This document shows positions 18,068-26,474 of a DNA stretch of 64,000 nucleotides, one piece after another. The notes under the pieces were generated by a model that was not told the origin of the DNA, searched no databases, and was given only the letters and a program-made list of their open reading frames with translations. The DNA comes from Micromonospora sp. RP3T (GTDB lineage Bacteria; Actinomycetota; Actinomycetes; Mycobacteriales; Micromonosporaceae), in NCBI RefSeq assembly GCF_003027925.1, contig NZ_PYPS01000014.1, forward strand, positions 94,251 to 158,250, in the 5' to 3' direction. Each line of letters starts with the position of its first letter. Position 1 is the first letter of the stretch. The translations under genes were made by a program, and so were the position numbers.

Positions 18068-18995
18068 CCGGACCGCCGCCCGGCCCGACCGGCGGCGGTC
18101 CCATCGGGTACCGGCCGGGCGGCGGCGTCCGCCGGGCCCGCGCCCGCCGCCGCCAGCGCAGCAGGAACCACAGCGGTACGCCGATCACCACCGCGAACGG
18201 CAGCACGGCGCCGAGCACGGTGAGCAGCACGCGTACCGAGGTGAGGAACACCGCCCAGCCGCCGCCCAGCCCGGAGAGGAAGCCGAGGTCGGCACCATCC
18301 TCGGCGGTGCTGGCGTCGCGACCCAGGAACGTCACGGTGATGGTGGAGAGCGCGGTCAGGTCGGCCAGCCGGCGCTTGCGTGCCTCCAACGCGGCCAGGT
18401 CGGCCTGCCGGGTGCCCACCTCGTTCTCCAGCGTGACGAGCTGATCCACGGAACTCGCCTGGGCGAGCAGCTTGCGGGCGCTCTCCACCCGGGCCCGCTG
18501 GGTGGCGATCCGGGCGTCCAGGTCCACCACCTGCTCGGTGACGTCCTCGGTGCGGATCTCCCGGCGCTCCTGCCGGCCGTAGCCGGCGAGCTGGTCGATC
18601 ACGCCGGCGAACTTGTCGGCCGGCACCCGCAGGGTCAGCACCGCCCGGGCGTCCGCCGACGAACTGGACCGCCGGTCCCCGCCGACGAAACCCCCGGCCG
18701 CGGTGACCGCGGTGGTCGCCTCCCGCGCCGCGGCGTCCACGTCGTCCACCCGCACCTGCATCGTGCCGGTGTAGATGATGGACCGTTGGTCCACCCGCAG
18801 GTCGGCGCCGCCGGTCCCGCCCGGCGCCGCCTGGTCCCGGTCCCGCGCGGCGCCACCCTCGGCAGCCGGGGCCGCCGCGTCGCGGCCACCGCTGTTCCCG
18901 TCGCTGTCCCCGCCGGCGCTGCACGCGCCCACCGCCAGCATCGCGACCAGGCCCACCGCCACCAGGGACCCGCCCCGGAGTCGTCGTCCGCCCAT
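18024..18995 (-). CDS. DUF4349 lipoprotein with C-terminal membrane helix
   Basis: 323 residues. The N-terminus is a lipoprotein signal (LVAVGLVAMLAVGACSAGG, lipobox AVGAC). After a Gly/Ala/Asp linker comes the DUF4349 domain, with a beta-alpha segment (ALTLRVPADKFAGVIDQL), a long coiled coil (LDARIATQRARVESARKLL through LAALEARKRRL) and TALSTITVTF. A single strong helix near 255-285 and a basic, proline-rich tail follow. It is thus anchored at both ends with the domain outside. Function unknown. ATG 18995 has GGAG upstream and is divergent from the next gene. The last 44 bp overlap the end of the M20 gene on the other strand. Confidence 0.85.
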   Translation of the reverse strand: MGGRRLRGGSLVAVGLVAMLAVGACSAGGDSDGNSGGRDAAAPAAEGGAARDRDQAAPGGTGGADLRVDQRSIIYTGTMQVRVDDVDAAAREATTAVTAAGGFVGGDRRSSSSADARAVLTLRVPADKFAGVIDQLAGYGRQERREIRTEDVTEQVVDLDARIATQRARVESARKLLAQASSVDQLVTLENEVGTRQADLAALEARKRRLADLTALSTITVTFLGRDASTAEDGADLGFLSGLGGGWAVFLTSVRVLLTVLGAVLPFAVVIGVPLWFLLRWRRRARARRTPPPGRYPMGPPPVGPGGGPVSAPPPVPAARSGP

Positions 18996-19119
18996 TCCCC
19001 GCTCCGATCGTCGTCTCGGCCCCGCCAGCCGGGACCGATACCTCGGACGCGACGCGTGGTCGCGCCGGTTCCGGCAGACTGCGCTGAGGACGTCACGATT
19101 CGATATTGGAGGAGTCACG

Positions 19120-19752
19120 ATGCGGCTCACCAAGTACGCCCACTCTTGCCTCCGGCTGGAGCACGACGGGGGAGTGCTGGTCGTCGACCCCGGTGTCTTC
19201 AGCGACGCGGCCGGGGCGCTGGACGGGACGGACGCGGTGCTTGTCACCCACGAGCACCCGGACCATGTGGACGTCGCCGCGCTGACCCGGGCGCTGGAGC
19301 GGCGGGCGGTGCCGGTGCACGGCCCCGCCTCGCTCGCCGGTGTGCTCGGCGACGCCGCCGAGGCGCTCGTCGTGGTCACGCCCGGTGAGTCGTTCACCGC
19401 CGCCGGTGTGCCGGTGCGGGCGTACGGGGGTCAGCACGCGGTCATCCACCCGGACATCCCGGTGATCCCGAACCTGGGCTACCTGTTCGCCGACACGGTC
19501 TACCACCCGGGCGACGCGCTGGTCGCCCCCGACGACGTCCGGGTGGACACGCTGTTCGCCCCGATCCACGCGCCCTGGTCGAAGTTCTCCGAGGTGCTCG
19601 ACTTCATCCGCGCGGTCGCCCCACGCCGCGCGTACGCGCTGCACGACGGGATGCTCAACGCCAACGGCCTCGGGGTGCTGGACCGGCAGTACACCGCGAT
19701 GTCCGGCACCGACTACCGCCGTCTGGAGCCGGGCACCCGGATCGATGCCTGA
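19120..19752 (+). CDS. Metallo-beta-lactamase-fold hydrolase (UlaG-like)
   Basis: 210-residue soluble protein. The zinc motif is THEHPDHVD (HxHxDH), followed by GGQHAVIHPDIP, YHPGDAL and the late ALHDGML histidine, the pattern of the UlaG/YcbL-like MBL subgroup. ATG 19120 has the Shine-Dalgarno GGAGGAG. Its stop overlaps the next start by 8 nt (ATGCCTGA), so both are probably co-translated. Substrate unknown. Confidence 0.88.
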   Translation: MRLTKYAHSCLRLEHDGGVLVVDPGVFSDAAGALDGTDAVLVTHEHPDHVDVAALTRALERRAVPVHGPASLAGVLGDAAEALVVVTPGESFTAAGVPVRAYGGQHAVIHPDIPVIPNLGYLFADTVYHPGDALVAPDDVRVDTLFAPIHAPWSKFSEVLDFIRAVAPRRAYALHDGMLNANGLGVLDRQYTAMSGTDYRRLEPGTRIDA

Positions 19753-20752
19753 CGTCCCCGCCGACCTGATCCGGCGGCTCTACGCCACGCCGCCGGAGAA
19801 GTTCGTCGCGGCCCGGGACGCCGCCGTCGCGCAGGCGCGGGAGGCCGGCGATCCGCGTACCGCGCGGGAGATCGGCCGGCTGCGACGCCCCACGGTCGCG
19901 GCCTGGCTGGTCAACCTGCTCGCGATCCGGCGGCCCGAGTTGGTCGCCGACCTCGCCCAGCTCGCCGACTCGCTCCGCGCCGCCCAACGCGACCTGCGCG
20001 GCGGCAAGCTGCGGGAACTCTCCGCCCAGCGGCGTGCCGTGGTGGGCGCGCTGGTCGCCGAGGTACGCAAGCTGGCCGCCGCCGAACCCGCCGCGCCGCC
20101 GGCCGGGAAGCTGCCGCTGGGCGAGGTGGAGGCGACGCTCAACGCCGCGCTCTCCGACACCGAGGTGGCCGAGCAGGTGCGCGCCGGCCGGCTGCTGCGG
20201 GCCAGCCACTACGCCGGGTTCGGCGAGGTGCCCCGCCCTCAGCTGCGGCTGGTGACCGGCGGCGAGGACACGGCCGGCGTACCGGAGCGGGCGGGTGAGT
20301 CCGGTGTGCCGGACCGGGCGGGTAAGGCCGGCGGGCCGGACGGTGCGGGTAGGTCCGGCGGGCCGGACGGGGCGAGCGCGCGGGCCGAGGCGCGGCGGGC
20401 CCGCGACCAGCGGGCGGCGCGGGCCGAACGGGCCGCCCGGCGGCGGGCGGCGACCCGCGAGCTGGCGAAGGCCCACACGGACCTGGAGCGGGCCGAACAG
20501 GAGCTGGCCGGGGCGGGCGCGGCCGAACGGGACGGCGTGGCGGCGCTGGACCGGATCGAGACCGAGCTGGCCGAGCTGGAACGTCGCCGGGCGGTTGCCG
20601 AACAGGAGCTGAGCCGGGCCCGGCTGGCCCGTCGGGGCGCGGAACGGACGGTCACCGCCGCCCGTCGGCGGGCCGGCGAGGTGGAGGCCGTGTTGGAGGC
20701 GCTCGACGCCGAAGAGGGGGATGCCGAAGACGGTGACGACCGGGCAGACTGA
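19745..20752 (+). CDS. Coiled-coil protein of unknown function
   Basis: 335 residues with no enzyme motif that I recognise. Residues 1-175 are helical and start with a conserved-looking PADLIRRLYATPPEKFVAAR, a domain seen in actinomycete proteins of unknown role. Residues 178-213 are four 9-residue repeats of the GVPDRAGKA type, encoded by a 27-bp tandem repeat. The rest is a highly charged Ala/Arg/Glu coiled coil ending in an acidic tail (EEGDAEDGDDRAD). Start overlaps the MBL gene by 8 nt. No signal peptide or membrane helix. Confidence 0.75.
   Translation: MPDVPADLIRRLYATPPEKFVAARDAAVAQAREAGDPRTAREIGRLRRPTVAAWLVNLLAIRRPELVADLAQLADSLRAAQRDLRGGKLRELSAQRRAVVGALVAEVRKLAAAEPAAPPAGKLPLGEVEATLNAALSDTEVAEQVRAGRLLRASHYAGFGEVPRPQLRLVTGGEDTAGVPERAGESGVPDRAGKAGGPDGAGRSGGPDGASARAEARRARDQRAARAERAARRRAATRELAKAHTDLERAEQELAGAGAAERDGVAALDRIETELAELERRRAVAEQELSRARLARRGAERTVTAARRRAGEVEAVLEALDAEEGDAEDGDDRAD
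20276..20383 (+). repeat. Four in-frame 27-bp tandem repeats
   Basis: Four units of 27 bp encode GVPERAGES, GVPDRAGKA, GGPDGAGRS and GGPDGASAR between the N-terminal domain and the coiled coil of the gene at 19745. The unit length is a multiple of three, so copy number can change without a frameshift. Units have diverged mostly at third positions. Confidence 0.85.
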
Positions 20753-20792
20753 GCGTGATGAACGACCACGGTGGACGGACGGCGGGCCGGCC

Positions 20793-21539
20793 ATGACTCC
20801 CGAGCAGGTCGTCGCCGCCAGCAAGCCACTGGTGCTGGAACTCGGGGAGGCGTTCTCCCGCTGCCCGTCCACGCTGCGCCGGGCCCGGCTGCTCGGCATC
20901 TCCGGGTGGGCCTTCTACATCACCGGGCGGGCCGGCGCGCTCGGCGACGTCCGGGCCGAGACGGTGGCCGCGACACTCGGGTTCATCGCCCCGGAAGCGG
21001 TCGCGGACGGGTGGGACGCCTCGGCGCGGACGGTGCCACCGCTGGAGGTGGCCGCCGCCAACCTGGCCGAGTGCTGCCGGTGGGGCGCGGCCCGGCTGGG
21101 CGACGCACCCGGGGTGTCCCGGCTCGCCGGGCTGCTCGGTCGGGCCGTCGACGCGGCGGACGGCAGCGCCATGCCGCTCTTCGCCGCCTGGCGGGCCATG
21201 CCGATGCCGGTGTCCGACCCGTCCGCCGGGGCCCGCGCGGCCGTCGGCCTGCTGCTGCTGCGCGAGCACTTCGCCGGGGCGTACCTGCTGGCGGTGCGAG
21301 CCGCCGGGCTGACCCCGCTGGAGGCGGTGCTGGCCGGTCCGGAGGGGGAGGCGGGCGCCGCCGCGTGCGGCTGGGCGCCGCCGTACCCGCCGATCGGGCC
21401 GCTGGTCCGCCGCCGGATCTGGGCCGAGGCGGTGACCGACCGACTGGTGTCCCCGGCGTTCCACGTCCTCGGTCCGGCCGCCGGCACGGAGCTGGTCGAG
21501 CTGCTCACCGCCGCGCGGCGGCACGCCCGGCGCGGATAA
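20793..21539 (+). CDS. SCO6745-family protein
   Basis: 248 residues, mostly alpha-helical, soluble. It matches the actinobacterial SCO6745 family by the segments LGISGWAFYITGRAGALGDVRAETV, FIAPEAVADGW and AGAYLLAVRAAGLTPLEAVLAG. No catalytic motif is evident and the biochemical role of the family is unknown. ATG 20793 is 40 nt after the coiled-coil gene, on the same strand and likely in the same transcript. Confidence 0.75.
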   Translation: MTPEQVVAASKPLVLELGEAFSRCPSTLRRARLLGISGWAFYITGRAGALGDVRAETVAATLGFIAPEAVADGWDASARTVPPLEVAAANLAECCRWGAARLGDAPGVSRLAGLLGRAVDAADGSAMPLFAAWRAMPMPVSDPSAGARAAVGLLLLREHFAGAYLLAVRAAGLTPLEAVLAGPEGEAGAAACGWAPPYPPIGPLVRRRIWAEAVTDRLVSPAFHVLGPAAGTELVELLTAARRHARRG

Positions 21540-21581
21540 TTGGGAGGCGGAACGGTCGGGCCGGCTGCCAGGATCGGCCGC

Positions 21582-22544
21582 GTGACGCTCCCCGCCGGCT
21601 GGACGGCCCGCCGCCCCACCCTCGACGACGTCCCCGCGATCCTGGCAGTGGTGCACGCCGCCGACACGTTCGCGGTGGGTTACCCGGACTTCGACGCCGA
21701 CGACGTGCGGGACGCGCTGACCGCGCCCTTCGTCGACCCGGCCCGGGACTCCTGGCTGGTCACCGACCCCGACGGGACGGCGGTGGCCTGGTCGATCCTG
21801 AGCAACCCGACCGGCGTGGGCCGGGAGTGGGTGGACGTGCTCGTCGATCCGGCCCGGGGCGTCGAGCTACGTGCCCCGCTGCTGGCCCGGTTGCTCGACC
21901 GGGTCGCCGAACGGGCCGCCGAGCGCGGCCTGCCCGCGCTGACCGCGCGCACCGGCGCGTGCGCGCCGGAGACCCGCTGGGCGGGCGAGCTGGTCGAGGC
22001 CGGGTTCCAACGGATCAAGCGGTACGTCCGGATGAGCCGCCCGCTGACCGACCTGCCGGCCGAGCCGGCCCCGCCGACCGGGGTGACGGTCCGGTCGCTG
22101 CGCCCCGACGACGAGGCCGACCTGCGGCTGTTCCACCGCATCCACGACACCGCGTTCCGCGACACGCTCGACTACGAGCCGCTCGACTTCGCGCGTTGGC
22201 GGGAGCTTATCCCGGCGTACGGCAGGGTCTGGGACGAGTGGTTCCTGGCCGAGGTCGACGGCGAGCCGGCCGGTGCGTTGCAGTCCTCCGACCAGGCGGT
22301 GGAGCACGGCTCGGGCTGGGTCCGGACGCTGTCCGTGCTGCCCACCCACCGGCGGCGTGGGGTGGGCGCGGCGCTGCTGCGCCGGGCGTTCGCGGTCTAC
22401 GCCGCCAAGGGGCGCGTCCGGGCCGGGCTGGGCGTGGACCTGACCAACCCGACCGCCCCGGTCACGCTCTACCGCTCGGTCGGGCTGGTCGAGGAGCGCT
22501 GGACCGACATGTACGAGCGGACCGTGGCCGCCCCGGAGGTGTGA
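21582..22544 (+). CDS. Tandem-GNAT acetyltransferase (MshD-like architecture)
   Basis: 320 residues with two GNAT folds. The first (1-150) is degenerate. The second carries the acetyl-CoA loop LPTHRRRGVGAALLRRAF and the following ALYRSVG-type segment (VTLYRSVGLVEERW). Mycothiol synthase MshD has this two-domain plan, but so do other actinomycete N-acetyltransferases, so the substrate is left open. GTG 21582 with AGGA upstream is preferred over an in-frame start at 21540. Confidence 0.82.
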   Translation: MTLPAGWTARRPTLDDVPAILAVVHAADTFAVGYPDFDADDVRDALTAPFVDPARDSWLVTDPDGTAVAWSILSNPTGVGREWVDVLVDPARGVELRAPLLARLLDRVAERAAERGLPALTARTGACAPETRWAGELVEAGFQRIKRYVRMSRPLTDLPAEPAPPTGVTVRSLRPDDEADLRLFHRIHDTAFRDTLDYEPLDFARWRELIPAYGRVWDEWFLAEVDGEPAGALQSSDQAVEHGSGWVRTLSVLPTHRRRGVGAALLRRAFAVYAAKGRVRAGLGVDLTNPTAPVTLYRSVGLVEERWTDMYERTVAAPEV

Positions 22545-22618
22545 CCCGGAACCCCCGGGCCGGGGTCGGCGAGCGGGCGGCCGGTCGTCCGGCGCACACT
22601 GTCGGAGTGGGAGACGCG

Positions 22619-23074
22619 CTACGCGGACGCCGTGCCGGTGGGGCGGGACCGCAGCTCGGTGACGTAGTCGTCCGGCGCGCCCGCCTTCTCCGCCGCGTTC
22701 GCGATCTCCGACAGGTACCACGACGTCGGCAGGCCGCCCTCGTAGCCGTCGAAGACGTAGACCCACGCGGTCACGTCCCCGTCCAGCGTCGAGATGCGGA
22801 CGGTCAGCTTGCGGTAGGTGCCGGCGGTCACGCCCTCGATCTCGTCGAGCTGGGCGGCGTCGTACGGGTGGATGTCGTAGAGCGCCACGAAGACCCGGTC
22901 ACCCGGGGACTCGACCACGGTGCTGACCGAGCCCTCCCAGCCGATGACGTCCTCGCCGGCGAAGGTGAGCCGCCAACCCTCCAGCCAGCCGGTGCCCACC
23001 ATCGGCGAACGCGGACAGTAGGCGCGCATGCGAGCGGGGTCCAGGTTTGAGCCGTAAGCGGCGTAGAGACGCAC
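22619..23074 (-). CDS. Gamma-glutamylcyclotransferase-like protein
   Basis: 151 residues of the AIG2/GGCT fold. The substrate loop YGSNLDPARM is at residues 7-16, then GWRLTFAG, and the candidate catalytic Glu is in the LDEIEGV segment. It starts at GTG 23074, divergent from lpdA. Family members open gamma-glutamyl amines or dipeptides to 5-oxoproline; the real substrate is unknown. Confidence 0.85.
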   Translation of the reverse strand: MRLYAAYGSNLDPARMRAYCPRSPMVGTGWLEGWRLTFAGEDVIGWEGSVSTVVESPGDRVFVALYDIHPYDAAQLDEIEGVTAGTYRKLTVRISTLDGDVTAWVYVFDGYEGGLPTSWYLSEIANAAEKAGAPDDYVTELRSRPTGTASA

Positions 23075-23180
23075 GGCGACGACGATAGCCCGGTCGGCGG
23101 GTGGGGGAGAATACGACGGTGCGTGTCGGGCACGACGGGGGAAAGAAAGTCACTGTGAGCACGGACGAGAGGATGGCTCA

Positions 23181-24584
23181 GTGAGCCAGATCGTGATCAT
23201 CGGCGGTGGACCGGCCGGATACGAGGCGGCGCTGGTCGCCGCCCAGCTGGACGCCGATGTCGCCGTGATCGAGGCGGAGGGCGCCGGCGGCGCCTGCGTG
23301 CTCTCCGACTGCGTGCCCTCCAAGACCTTCATCGCCAGCTCGGAAGTGGTCACCGGCTACCGGGACACCGAGGAGTTCGGGGTGCACTCCGACGGCCTGG
23401 AGGCGGTCACGGTCGACGCGCCGGCGGTGCACGAACGGGTCAAGCGGCTCGCCCTGGCCCAGTCCGCCGACATCCACGCCAAGCTGGTCAAGGCCGGGGT
23501 GGAGTTCGTCGCCGGGACCGCACGGCTCGGCGAGGACAAGCTCGGCCACACCCACCAGGTGGTCGTCACCCCCGCCGACGGCGCGGCCCCGTACCCGATC
23601 GACGCCGCCACCGTGCTGGTCGCCACCGGCGCGACCCCGCGCCAGCTCCCCACCGCGCTCCCCGACGGGGAGCGCATCCTGACCTGGCGTCAGGTGTACG
23701 ACCTGCCCGAGCTGCCCGAGCACCTGATCGTGGTGGGCTCCGGTGTCACCGGCGCCGAGTTCGCCAGCGCCTACCTGGCGATGGGCGTCCGGGTCACGCT
23801 GGTCTCGAGCCGGGACCGGGTGATGCCGCACGAGGACGCCGACGCCGCGATGGCGATCGAGCGGGTGTTCCGCAACCGGGGCATGAGCATCCTCAACAAC
23901 TCCCGGGCCGAGGCGGTCCGCCGGGTCGGCGACGGCGTGGAGGTGGTGCTCTCCGACGGCCGGCAGGTCACCGGCTCGCACGCGCTGATCGCGGTCGGCT
24001 CGATCCCGAACACCGCCGACCTGGGCCTGGCCGAGTACGGCGTCGAGCTGGCCCGGGGCGGCTACGTCACGGTCGACCGGGTCTCCCGTACCAACGTGCC
24101 GGGCGTCTACGCGGCCGGCGACTGCACCGGCGTGCTGCCGCTGGCGAGCGTCGCGGCCATGCAGGGCCGGATCGCGATGTGGCACGCGCTGGGCGAGGCG
24201 GTGCGACCGCTGCGCCTGCGTACCGTCGCGGCGAACGTCTTCACCGATCCGGAACTGGCCACCGTCGGTGTGTCGCAGGACGAGGTGGACGCCGGCCGGA
24301 CCCCGGCCCGCCAGGTGATGCTGCCGCTGTCCGGCAACGCCCGGGCGAAGATGGACGATCTGGCCGACGGCTTCGTGAAGCTGTTCTGCCGGCCGGCCAG
24401 CGGTCAGGTGATCGGCGGCGTGGTGGTGGCGCCGAAGGCCAGCGAGCTGATCCTGCCGATCACCATGGCGGTGGAGAACAACCTCACCGTCAACGAGCTG
24501 GCCCAGACCATCACGATCTATCCGAGCCTGTCCGGCTCGATCACCGAGGCCGCCCGCCAGCTCATGCTGCACGAGCTGGAGTGA
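23181..24584 (+). CDS. lpdA: LpdA-type NAD(P)H-quinone dehydrogenase (flavoprotein disulfide reductase family)
   Basis: 467 residues with the FAD motif GGGPAGYEAA, the Cys39-x4-Cys44 pair in GGACVLSDCVPSK, a second Rossmann motif GSGVTGAEFASAY and the FAD-binding GVYAAGDCTG. In real lipoamide dehydrogenases the C-terminus has a His-x4-Glu pair (AHPTLSE). Here it reads IYPSLSG, so His is Tyr and Glu is Gly. That loss, and the overall match to mycobacterial LpdA (Rv3303c), support quinone reduction rather than dithiol exchange. Divergent from the cyclotransferase gene. Confidence 0.88.
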   Translation: MSQIVIIGGGPAGYEAALVAAQLDADVAVIEAEGAGGACVLSDCVPSKTFIASSEVVTGYRDTEEFGVHSDGLEAVTVDAPAVHERVKRLALAQSADIHAKLVKAGVEFVAGTARLGEDKLGHTHQVVVTPADGAAPYPIDAATVLVATGATPRQLPTALPDGERILTWRQVYDLPELPEHLIVVGSGVTGAEFASAYLAMGVRVTLVSSRDRVMPHEDADAAMAIERVFRNRGMSILNNSRAEAVRRVGDGVEVVLSDGRQVTGSHALIAVGSIPNTADLGLAEYGVELARGGYVTVDRVSRTNVPGVYAAGDCTGVLPLASVAAMQGRIAMWHALGEAVRPLRLRTVAANVFTDPELATVGVSQDEVDAGRTPARQVMLPLSGNARAKMDDLADGFVKLFCRPASGQVIGGVVVAPKASELILPITMAVENNLTVNELAQTITIYPSLSGSITEAARQLMLHELE

Positions 24585-24611
24585 CGCCTGAGACAGTGGC
24601 CGTCGTTGTCG

Positions 24612-25001
24612 CTACGTCCACCACCACTGCGCAATCGAAGGAATCGGCGATCTTGTCATCTCTATCCGAGCGGTGTGAAAGCCCCTCTTCGGGCCGGACT
24701 GGCCGACGCACCGCTCTCCAACAGGCGCGGCGCACGTCGGGCAGGGCTTGCTGACCCTCTTCGCGATCACGTTGGGGTGCGGGAAAGCCTCCGACAGGAC
24801 TATCGCCGTCACCCACAGGATGCACACTCCGACGAGTAGCACCGCAAGCAGGACGACGAGCGGTTGGGCTGTCAGGTACCCGAATGCCGTGGCGATCAGG
24901 TAGATGACGGCGGCGGCCACGAGATTGGCAAGCACGTTGACACCGACATCACGCATGAAGCCCTTGAACCGGCCACCAGAGGGCCCTGCCGCGGCGCTCA
25001 T
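24612..25001 (-). CDS. Small membrane protein with C-terminal zinc-ribbon-like motif
   Basis: 129 residues. Two membrane helices (NVLANLVAAAVIYLIATAF and PLVVLLAVLLVGVCILWVTA) are followed by a cytoplasmic C-terminus with CPTCAAPVGERC and H about 12 residues later, a CxxC-C-H motif seen in small actinomycete and phage proteins, and a tryptophan tail (WWW). G+C of the gene and its 3' flank is visibly lower than in its neighbours, so recent acquisition is likely. Function unknown. Confidence 0.7.
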   Translation of the reverse strand: MSAAAGPSGGRFKGFMRDVGVNVLANLVAAAVIYLIATAFGYLTAQPLVVLLAVLLVGVCILWVTAIVLSEAFPHPNVIAKRVSKPCPTCAAPVGERCVGQSGPKRGFHTARIEMTRSPIPSIAQWWWT

Positions 25002-25074
25002 GTCTTCACCATAGAGCGGTTTCGCTATCCGGCCGGCTCGGTACCGCCGGCATGACGCTGCGAAACAGCCACAC

Positions 25075-25992
25075 TCACAGGTGAAGTTCGCCGGTCGCGG
25101 CCAGGGCGCAGCGGCCGGTGAGCCTGGTTCCCTCGGGTGCGACGTCGATGGTCAGGACCGACGGGCGGCCCATCGCGCTGCCCTGAAGGAACCGCACCCG
25201 GTCGCCGACGAGCCCACGGCGGTGCAGGTGGGCGGCGAGCGGACCGGCCGCGGTGCCGGTGGCCGGGTCCTCGTCGATCCCGACCGTCGGGTTGAAGAAC
25301 CGGCAGTACGCGTCGTGCCCGGTGCCGACGTCGCCGGACCGGCTGTAGACGTAGCAGCCCTCGGCCCCGAGGTCCGCCAGGACCCGCGCCAGGGCCGGCC
25401 CGTGGGGGTCGACGGCGTCGACGTCCCGGGGGGAGGCCAGGGCGACGAGCAGATGGGTGCTGCCGACGGACCCGGTGACCGGGGGAAGCGCCGGGTCCAG
25501 CCGTACCGGCTCGCTTCCGGTGAGTGCCTCGCCCAGCGCCTGCGCCGTCACCGGGGCCTCGGCCAGCTCGACCGGCCCCTGGTCGAGACCGATGGTGAGC
25601 ACCCCGTCGTCGGCGTCGATGTGCACCGGCAGCGCCCGGCCGCCGAGCTGCTGGACGGCTCCCGGTGCCCGCGCGGCGCCGATCGTGACGAGCCACCACC
25701 AGGCGCCGAGCGCGTTGTGGCCGGCCCCGCCCACCTCGTCGCCGCCGGGCGTGAAGGACCGCAGCGAGTGGTCGGCCCCCGGCAGGGTGGGGCGGGAGAC
25801 GAACGTGGTCTCGGAGAGGTTGAACTCGACGGCGATGGCGGCCATCTGCGCGTCGGTGAGATCGTCGGCGTCGGTGATGACCGCGAGCGGGTTGCCGGTG
25901 AGCGGACGGTCGGCGAAGACGTCGACCACGGCGTACGGGTGGGTGTCCCGGTTCCGGCTCGCGTCCGGCGTCATCGATCGAGGAGTGTCCAC
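25075..25992 (-). CDS. PhzF-family isomerase
   Basis: 305 residues with the two-lobed diaminopimelate-epimerase-like fold. Features: VVDVFADRPLTGNPLAV at the N-terminus, EFNLSETTFV with the conserved Glu, GHNALGAWWWL and DEDPATGTAAGPLAAHL. PhzF itself acts in phenazine synthesis, but most relatives have no assigned substrate and no other phenazine gene is near. Start is GTG 25992 or ATG 25974; neither has a convincing ribosome site. It lies nine bases after a truncated HTH gene. Confidence 0.85.
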   Translation of the reverse strand: MDTPRSMTPDASRNRDTHPYAVVDVFADRPLTGNPLAVITDADDLTDAQMAAIAVEFNLSETTFVSRPTLPGADHSLRSFTPGGDEVGGAGHNALGAWWWLVTIGAARAPGAVQQLGGRALPVHIDADDGVLTIGLDQGPVELAEAPVTAQALGEALTGSEPVRLDPALPPVTGSVGSTHLLVALASPRDVDAVDPHGPALARVLADLGAEGCYVYSRSGDVGTGHDAYCRFFNPTVGIDEDPATGTAAGPLAAHLHRRGLVGDRVRFLQGSAMGRPSVLTIDVAPEGTRLTGRCALAATGELHL

Positions 25993-26001
25993 GCGGTCAC
26001 G

Positions 26002-26232
26002 CTAACCATTCGCGTCAGGCCACGTCGAGCCGGAAAAGCCCGCCGCTTCCGCCAACTGGGCCTGTGTCATGCCCGACTGCTTACGGATCTCCGCCAACTG
26101 TGCGCCGCTGACCGAGGCCAGCATCTGCTCCCTGAGCCGGCTGCGGCGGGCCACCCGCTCGGCGTCGTCCCAGGAGGGGGCGACCTCCCGAGCCTTCGCC
26201 TTGACGTCGCGCCAGTTCGCCCAATCGGTCAT
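26002..26232 (-). pseudogene. Truncated XRE-type helix-turn-helix gene
   Basis: 76 codons. Residues 1-43 are NWRDVKAKAREVAPSWDD and LRREQMLA-like sequence, followed by the start of an XRE helix-turn-helix (LAEIRKQSGMTQAQLAEAAGFS). The motif breaks off in the recognition helix with an unrelated STWPDANG tail. Intact relatives, as I recall them, continue with an RVSQIENG-type recognition helix and a C-terminal domain, as in HigA-like antitoxins. It shares about 60% of its first 43 residues with the peptide encoded at 26277-26474, so the two came from a duplication. No toxin gene is adjacent. Confidence 0.65.
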
Positions 26233-26276
26233 GTCCGGTCTTTCTTCGAGCTGATCAAGTGTTCCCGGACCGTTCC

Positions 26277-26474
26277 CTAGTCGACCGAAGCCTCGGTCCG
26301 GGACGGCGGCGGGTCCGGCTCCTCGCCGGCCCGGTCGGGCCGTGGCCCGTCGACCGCGGCCAGCATCTGCTTCCTGAGCTGCCGGCGTCGGGCCACCCGC
26401 TCGGGGTCGTTCCAGGTGGGGTCGAGTCGCCGGGCCTGCGCCCCGACGTCGCGCCAGTTCGTTCCGTCATTCAT
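26277..26474 (-). CDS. Possible internal 65-residue protein, N-terminal fragment of an HTH gene
   Basis: ATG 26474 is preceded by GGAGGAG eight bases upstream, one of the best ribosome sites nearby, yet it lies in frame inside the dedA reading frame. The product MNDGTNWRDVGAQARRLD and onward matches residues 1-43 of the truncated HTH protein at 26002-26232. It then ends in an acidic, proline-rich tail without any HTH. Either dedA lost its stop by deletion and fused to it, or both products are made. Confidence 0.5.
   Translation of the reverse strand: MNDGTNWRDVGAQARRLDPTWNDPERVARRRQLRKQMLAAVDGPRPDRAGEEPDPPPSRTEASVD

Noticed and set aside
26002..26474. A working toxin-antitoxin system
   Set aside because: Both antitoxin-like genes are truncated before or within the HTH and no toxin candidate (HigB, RelE, PIN) is adjacent.
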